Positions 60,933 to 64,000 of a stretch of DNA of 64,000 bases are shown here, in pieces. Position 1 is the stretch's first letter, and the number at the start of each line of letters is the position of its first letter. The DNA lies in NCBI GenBank assembly GCA_050633705.1, contig JBOEGZ010000001.1, forward strand, positions 310,001-374,000, read 5' to 3'. Both the position numbers and the translations under genes were made by a program. Below the pieces are notes generated by a model that worked only from the letters and a program-made list of their open reading frames with translations, did not search any database and had not been told where the DNA came from. The stretch comes from JAJFHI01 sp050633705. GTDB lineage: Bacteria; Pseudomonadota; Alphaproteobacteria; Rhizobiales; Hyphomicrobiaceae.

Positions 60933-61670
60933 ATGATGAAGATGACAAAGAAGAAGTCCTCACAAGACAAGCCACTGGCATTGCCGGTTTTGGCGCTGGT
61001 CCATGTCTTTACAGGCTTAGGGGCAGTTTGTGCCTTTTTCGCCGTGCTTGGCATTTACGAGCGAAATTGGGAGCTGGTGTTTTTCTGGCTGGGCCTCGCA
61101 TTGTTGGTCGATGCACTTGATGGCCCCATAGCTCGCGCTCTTGCGGTGCAAGAGCGATTGAAACGCTTTAGCGGCGAACGCCTCGATCTGGTCGTTGATT
61201 TTCTCAACTATGTGTTCGTGCCGGTGGTGGCTTTGCGTCTGGCGGGCTTTTTACCCGGTGTGTTTGGCTTGATGCTTTGTGGCGCGATTCTATTGTCGTC
61301 GTTGTTTCATTTTGCCGACCTCGACAGCAAAACGGACACAAACCACTTTGTCGGTTTTCCAGCGATTTGGAATGTCGTCGCCTTTTATATGTTTGCCCTG
61401 GCACCGTCTCCCAGTTGGGTTGGTCTGGTTGTAATTGGCCTTATTATTTTAACGTTTGTGCCAGTTTCGGTTGTCCATCCAGTGCGTGTGAAGCAGTGGC
61501 GCGCGCTGACGCTTACTCTCACCAGTATTGGAGGGCTTACTGCAATCGGCGTACTTTGGAATGGCCTTCCAGCGCCACTTTGGGCGAAGGCAGTTTTAAG
61601 TGGTATTGTCGCATATTATATTGCGCTGTCACTGCGCCAAGCTTTGAAGTCAACAAAAAACACCGTGTGA
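60933..61670 (+). CDS. pcs: Phosphatidylcholine synthase (CDP-alcohol phosphatidyltransferase)
   Basis: This 245-residue integral membrane enzyme makes phosphatidylcholine from CDP-diacylglycerol and choline. The CDP-alcohol phosphotransferase signature spans DALDGPIARALAVQERL and GERLDLVVDFLNYVFVP (D-x2-DG-x2-AR-x(8)-G-x3-D-x3-D). It has about six to eight hydrophobic segments and the usual length for Pcs. It indicates that this organism can make PC, as do many Rhizobiales. It ends within a hairpin terminator. Confidence 0.9.
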   Translation: MMKMTKKKSSQDKPLALPVLALVHVFTGLGAVCAFFAVLGIYERNWELVFFWLGLALLVDALDGPIARALAVQERLKRFSGERLDLVVDFLNYVFVPVVALRLAGFLPGVFGLMLCGAILLSSLFHFADLDSKTDTNHFVGFPAIWNVVAFYMFALAPSPSWVGLVVIGLIILTFVPVSVVHPVRVKQWRALTLTLTSIGGLTAIGVLWNGLPAPLWAKAVLSGIVAYYIALSLRQALKSTKNTV

Positions 61671-61695
61671 ACCTAAGAAAACACACGGTGTTTTT
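61656..61695. terminator. Bidirectional terminator overlapping the pcs stop codon
   Basis: AAAAACACCGTGTG and CACACGGTGTTTTT are perfect 14-bp arms with a 12-nt loop. The pcs stop codon lies at the end of the first arm. T-runs on both strands suit the convergent pcs and gmd genes. Confidence 0.9.
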
Positions 61696-61729
61696 GATGT
61701 GGGCTATTGTGCAAATTTAAGTGGCCACA

Positions 61730-62803
61730 TTATTCGGCCGCAAGTGTGGTGCTTGCCGCTTCTGCGGCCACGGTCACCAGATCTGCCTCGACCATTTCCG
61801 TCACAAGTTCGTTGAAGCTTGTTGTGTGTTTCCAACCCAGTGTCTTGTGCGCCTTGCTCGGGTCGCCAAGAAGTTGCTCGACCTCCGTTGGACGGAAATA
61901 TTTTGAATCGATACAAACAAGGTCTCGGCCAGTGTTTTTATCGACACCGACTTCGTCAATGCCTTGGCCTTTCCAAGTGATATCGAACCCGGCCACCTTG
62001 AAAGCCTGTTCGACGAATTTGCGCACAGAGTGCATTTCCCCTGTTGCGAGCACATAATCATCAGGTGTGTCTTGTTGCAGCATACGCCACATGCCTTCGA
62101 CATAATCGCGGGCATGACCCCAATCGCGCTGAGCGTCAAGATTGCCAAGATAAACACGGTCTTGAAGACCGAGTTTTATCGCCGCGACCGCACGGGTAAT
62201 TTTGCGGGTCACGAATGTTTCACCACGCAATGGGCTCTCGTGATTGAACAAGATGCCGTTAGAGGCATGCATGCCGTAAGCTTCGCGATAGTTGACGGTA
62301 ATCCAATAGGCATAAATTTTTGCCGCACCATAAGGCGAGCGGGGATAAAACGGCGTTTGCTCATTTTGCGGGACTTCGTGCACTTTGCCATAAAGCTCAG
62401 ACGTTGAGGCTTGATAAAAACGGACCGTGTCTTGGAGGCCAAGAATGCGAATGGCTTCAAGCAATCGCAAGGTTCCTAGGGCATCGGAGTTTGCCGTATA
62501 TTCCGGTGTTTCAAAACTGACTTGAACGTGGCTTTGCGCTGCCAGGTTATAAATTTCGTCAGGCTGCGTTTCTTGCACCAAACGAATGAGGTTGGTTGCA
62601 TCTGTCAAGTCGCCGTAATGCATCATGAAGCGCGTGTTGCCCTCATGGGGATCAACGTAAAGTTCATCAACCCGCCCGGTGTTAAATGACGACGAGCGGC
62701 GTTTAATGCCGTGGACCATATAACCTTTGTCGAGCAACAAACGGGCGAGATAAGCGCCATCTTGTCCGGTGACACCGGTAATCAATGCAACTTTGTTTGA
62801 CAC
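61730..62803 (-). CDS. gmd: GDP-mannose 4,6-dehydratase
   Basis: Gmd (357 residues) converts GDP-mannose to GDP-4-keto-6-deoxymannose, precursor of GDP-fucose, GDP-rhamnose or GDP-perosamine. Visible are the Rossmann motif ALITGVTGQDGAYLARLLLD, KRRSSSFNTGRVDELYVDPH, the catalytic Thr/Ser/Tyr in ASTSELYGKVHEVPQ and RSPYGAAKIYAYWITVNYRE, and GNLDAQRDWGHARDYVEGMW. It starts with GTG (GGAG upstream). No partner (fcl, rmd, per) is adjacent, so the final sugar is unknown. Confidence 0.97.
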   Translation of the reverse strand: MSNKVALITGVTGQDGAYLARLLLDKGYMVHGIKRRSSSFNTGRVDELYVDPHEGNTRFMMHYGDLTDATNLIRLVQETQPDEIYNLAAQSHVQVSFETPEYTANSDALGTLRLLEAIRILGLQDTVRFYQASTSELYGKVHEVPQNEQTPFYPRSPYGAAKIYAYWITVNYREAYGMHASNGILFNHESPLRGETFVTRKITRAVAAIKLGLQDRVYLGNLDAQRDWGHARDYVEGMWRMLQQDTPDDYVLATGEMHSVRKFVEQAFKVAGFDITWKGQGIDEVGVDKNTGRDLVCIDSKYFRPTEVEQLLGDPSKAHKTLGWKHTTSFNELVTEMVEADLVTVAAEAASTTLAAE

Positions 62804-63471
62804 GAATTTTATCTCCGAGATGTGCCGCGATAGCCGAGAGCTAGCCGCCTATTTTTTTCGGTTTCAGATCTGGTTTGTCGGCTTGGATTGTCTCAATTCA
62901 GACTGTAGCCGGAATGTTGTGTTTGTGAATGCAGGAATTGCGCCGAGTGCTGCGGTGCAAAAATAACTTGGCTGAACATACAACCCGATCCAGTCAAATG
63001 ACTGATTTATTGGCCTTTGCCAAAAACATAACGCTTGAGGAAGGTTGAAAAGATCAAGCGTCTTGGCAGGGGGGTGACTGAGAGTGCCAGATTTTGAGAC
63101 GCGTGTTCCACATCGAGAAGTGGGTGCTGTTGCACTTGATGCTGAAACCCTGCACGCAGAGTTATTTCGATCGTCCAAATTGTAAGAGACAAAAGACTTT
63201 CAAATCCTGAGGGTATATCGCCCGTGATGATCTCAAGCTGTTGAAATCAAGACAACTTGTTGCGCCAAAAACTATGCAGTGGGTTGCACGTCCAAAAAAT
63301 GAAGTGCCTTTGAGATAAGGCTTAGACGCAATTGCAGCAGGCATTAGTGTTTGACTCTCAGTGGATTAAAGTATTCAAAAATGGTTTGCCAGCCGCAGCG
63401 CAACTGCGCGGTATTATAAGCTGGAATGAAGGTTCTGAAGTGAATTCAGACAATTAAGCGAGGAAATTGCC
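62804..63471. other. Intergenic region between gmd and an MFS transporter
   Basis: These 668 bases separate divergent genes. No frame has coding character. Promoters for both sides are expected; nothing further is seen. Confidence 0.5.
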
Positions 63472-64000
63472 GTGACCCAAGAAGCAAACAACGCAAGCCT
63501 AGCGTTCTTGCGTAAAGAGAACATCGTTGCACCGCCAGGTTATAATCGTTGGCGTGTCCCACCCGCGTCTATCGCCATTCATTTGTGCATCGGTTCTGTT
63601 TACGCCTGGTCGGTTTTTAACACGCCGTTGACGCGCGAGCTTGGCGTCATGGCGTCTGCTGCCGACGATTGGTCGCTTTCGTCTGTGGTTTGGATTTTCT
63701 CTGTTGCCATTGTTATTTTAGGATTGGCTGCAGCCTTTGCCGGAAAATGGCTTGAAGATGTCGGCCCGCGATACGTCGGTGTCGTTGCAGCAATACTTTG
63801 GGGCGGTGGCTTTGTGGTGGGGTCAATCGGGATCGCACAGCACCAACTCTGGCTGGTCTATTTGGGTTACGGTGTCTTTGGCGGAGCCGGACTTGGGCTT
63901 GGCTATGTCTCGCCCGTCTCAACGTTAATTCGTTGGTTTCCAGACCGCCGCGGAATGGCGACGGGCATGGCCATCATGGGCTTTGGTGGCGGGGCCATGA
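63472..64000 (+). CDS. Oxalate/formate antiporter (OFA) family MFS transporter, partial
   Basis: The frame starts at GTG 63472 (AGGA upstream) and stays open to the window end, so only the first 176 residues are visible. It has family-like features: NRWRVPPASIAIHLCIGSVY with AWSVFNTPLTREL, then GKWLEDVGPRYVGVVAAILW and YGVFGGAGLGLGYVSPVSTL with IRWFPDRRGMATGMA (the loop with the A-type motif). OFA transporters carry oxalate, formate or other monocarboxylates; the substrate is unknown. Confidence 0.88.
   Translation, partial: MTQEANNASLAFLRKENIVAPPGYNRWRVPPASIAIHLCIGSVYAWSVFNTPLTRELGVMASAADDWSLSSVVWIFSVAIVILGLAAAFAGKWLEDVGPRYVGVVAAILWGGGFVVGSIGIAQHQLWLVYLGYGVFGGAGLGLGYVSPVSTLIRWFPDRRGMATGMAIMGFGGGAM

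Overview
The window is a gene-dense chromosomal segment of an alphaproteobacterium. The evidence is the arrangement yqeY-dnaG-rpoD next to carA/carB/greA, a cysE-DUF3126-gamma carbonic anhydrase run, a NifU-like/YidD/thrS neighbourhood, PAS_5 and DUF1194 proteins, an ELM1-like protein and a phosphatidylcholine synthase. DnaG has lost most of its zinc-ribbon ligands, a pattern I associate with Rhizobiales/Hyphomicrobiales. This suggests that order or a neighbour, but the genus cannot be named from the sequence. No phage, transposase, integrase or CRISPR array was seen.

Layout. 1-2.6 kb: the tail of an unknown gene, a secreted SecD-head-like protein and a Tat-exported metallo-beta-lactamase-fold enzyme. 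2.6-8.6 kb (minus): a bactofilin fused to a CSPG/cadherin-like repeat, then rpoD, dnaG and yqeY. 8.7-16.2 kb (plus): carA, a ChaN-like protein, a LolA-like secreted protein, carB, greA. 16.2-24.1 kb: a VOC/Lrp pair, an ELM1-like/CPBP protease pair, a DsbA-family protein, ettA and three envelope proteins. 24.2-30.1 kb: a methionine-cycle operon (ArsR-methyltransferase regulator, metF, metH in two parts) behind a promoter carrying a perfect 16-bp palindrome. 30.3-33.7 kb: small membrane proteins, including an unlisted 27-residue one on the minus strand, then cysE, DUF3126 and gamma-carbonic anhydrase. 34-38 kb: LapG-like peptidase, PilZ and PAS_5 proteins, rhomboid and CBS proteins. 38.2-45.1 kb: patatin, hisI, NifU-like scaffold, yidD, a Sel1-type membrane protein, thrS. 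45.4-48.9 kb: exported pentapeptide-repeat protein, DUF1194 protein, an ECF sigma/zinc-finger anti-sigma pair divergent from cytochrome P460, and tRNA-Lys(CUU). 48.9-56.1 kb: a periplasmic-binding-protein/pentameric ligand-gated ion channel fusion, a polysaccharide deacetylase, a GNAT enzyme and a long trimeric autotransporter. 56.8-64 kb: NTF2-like secreted protein, lipid A-type acyltransferase, UbiH-family hydroxylase, small secreted protein, phosphatidylcholine synthase, gmd, and the start of an OFA-family MFS transporter.

Co-operation. The methionine genes form one regulated SAM-cycle unit. Many of the other genes concern the envelope and surface: adhesin, LapG-like protease with cyclic-di-GMP-type PilZ protein, bactofilin, deacetylase, GDP-mannose dehydratase, lipid A acylation and PC synthesis. 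The most striking gene is the channel at 48903-51272, whose layout (type I periplasmic binding domain, Cys-loop-type extracellular domain, four membrane helices) recalls ligand-gated receptors. The bactofilin-CSPG fusion, the SecD-head protein without a membrane domain and the hidden 27-residue gene are the next most unusual items.
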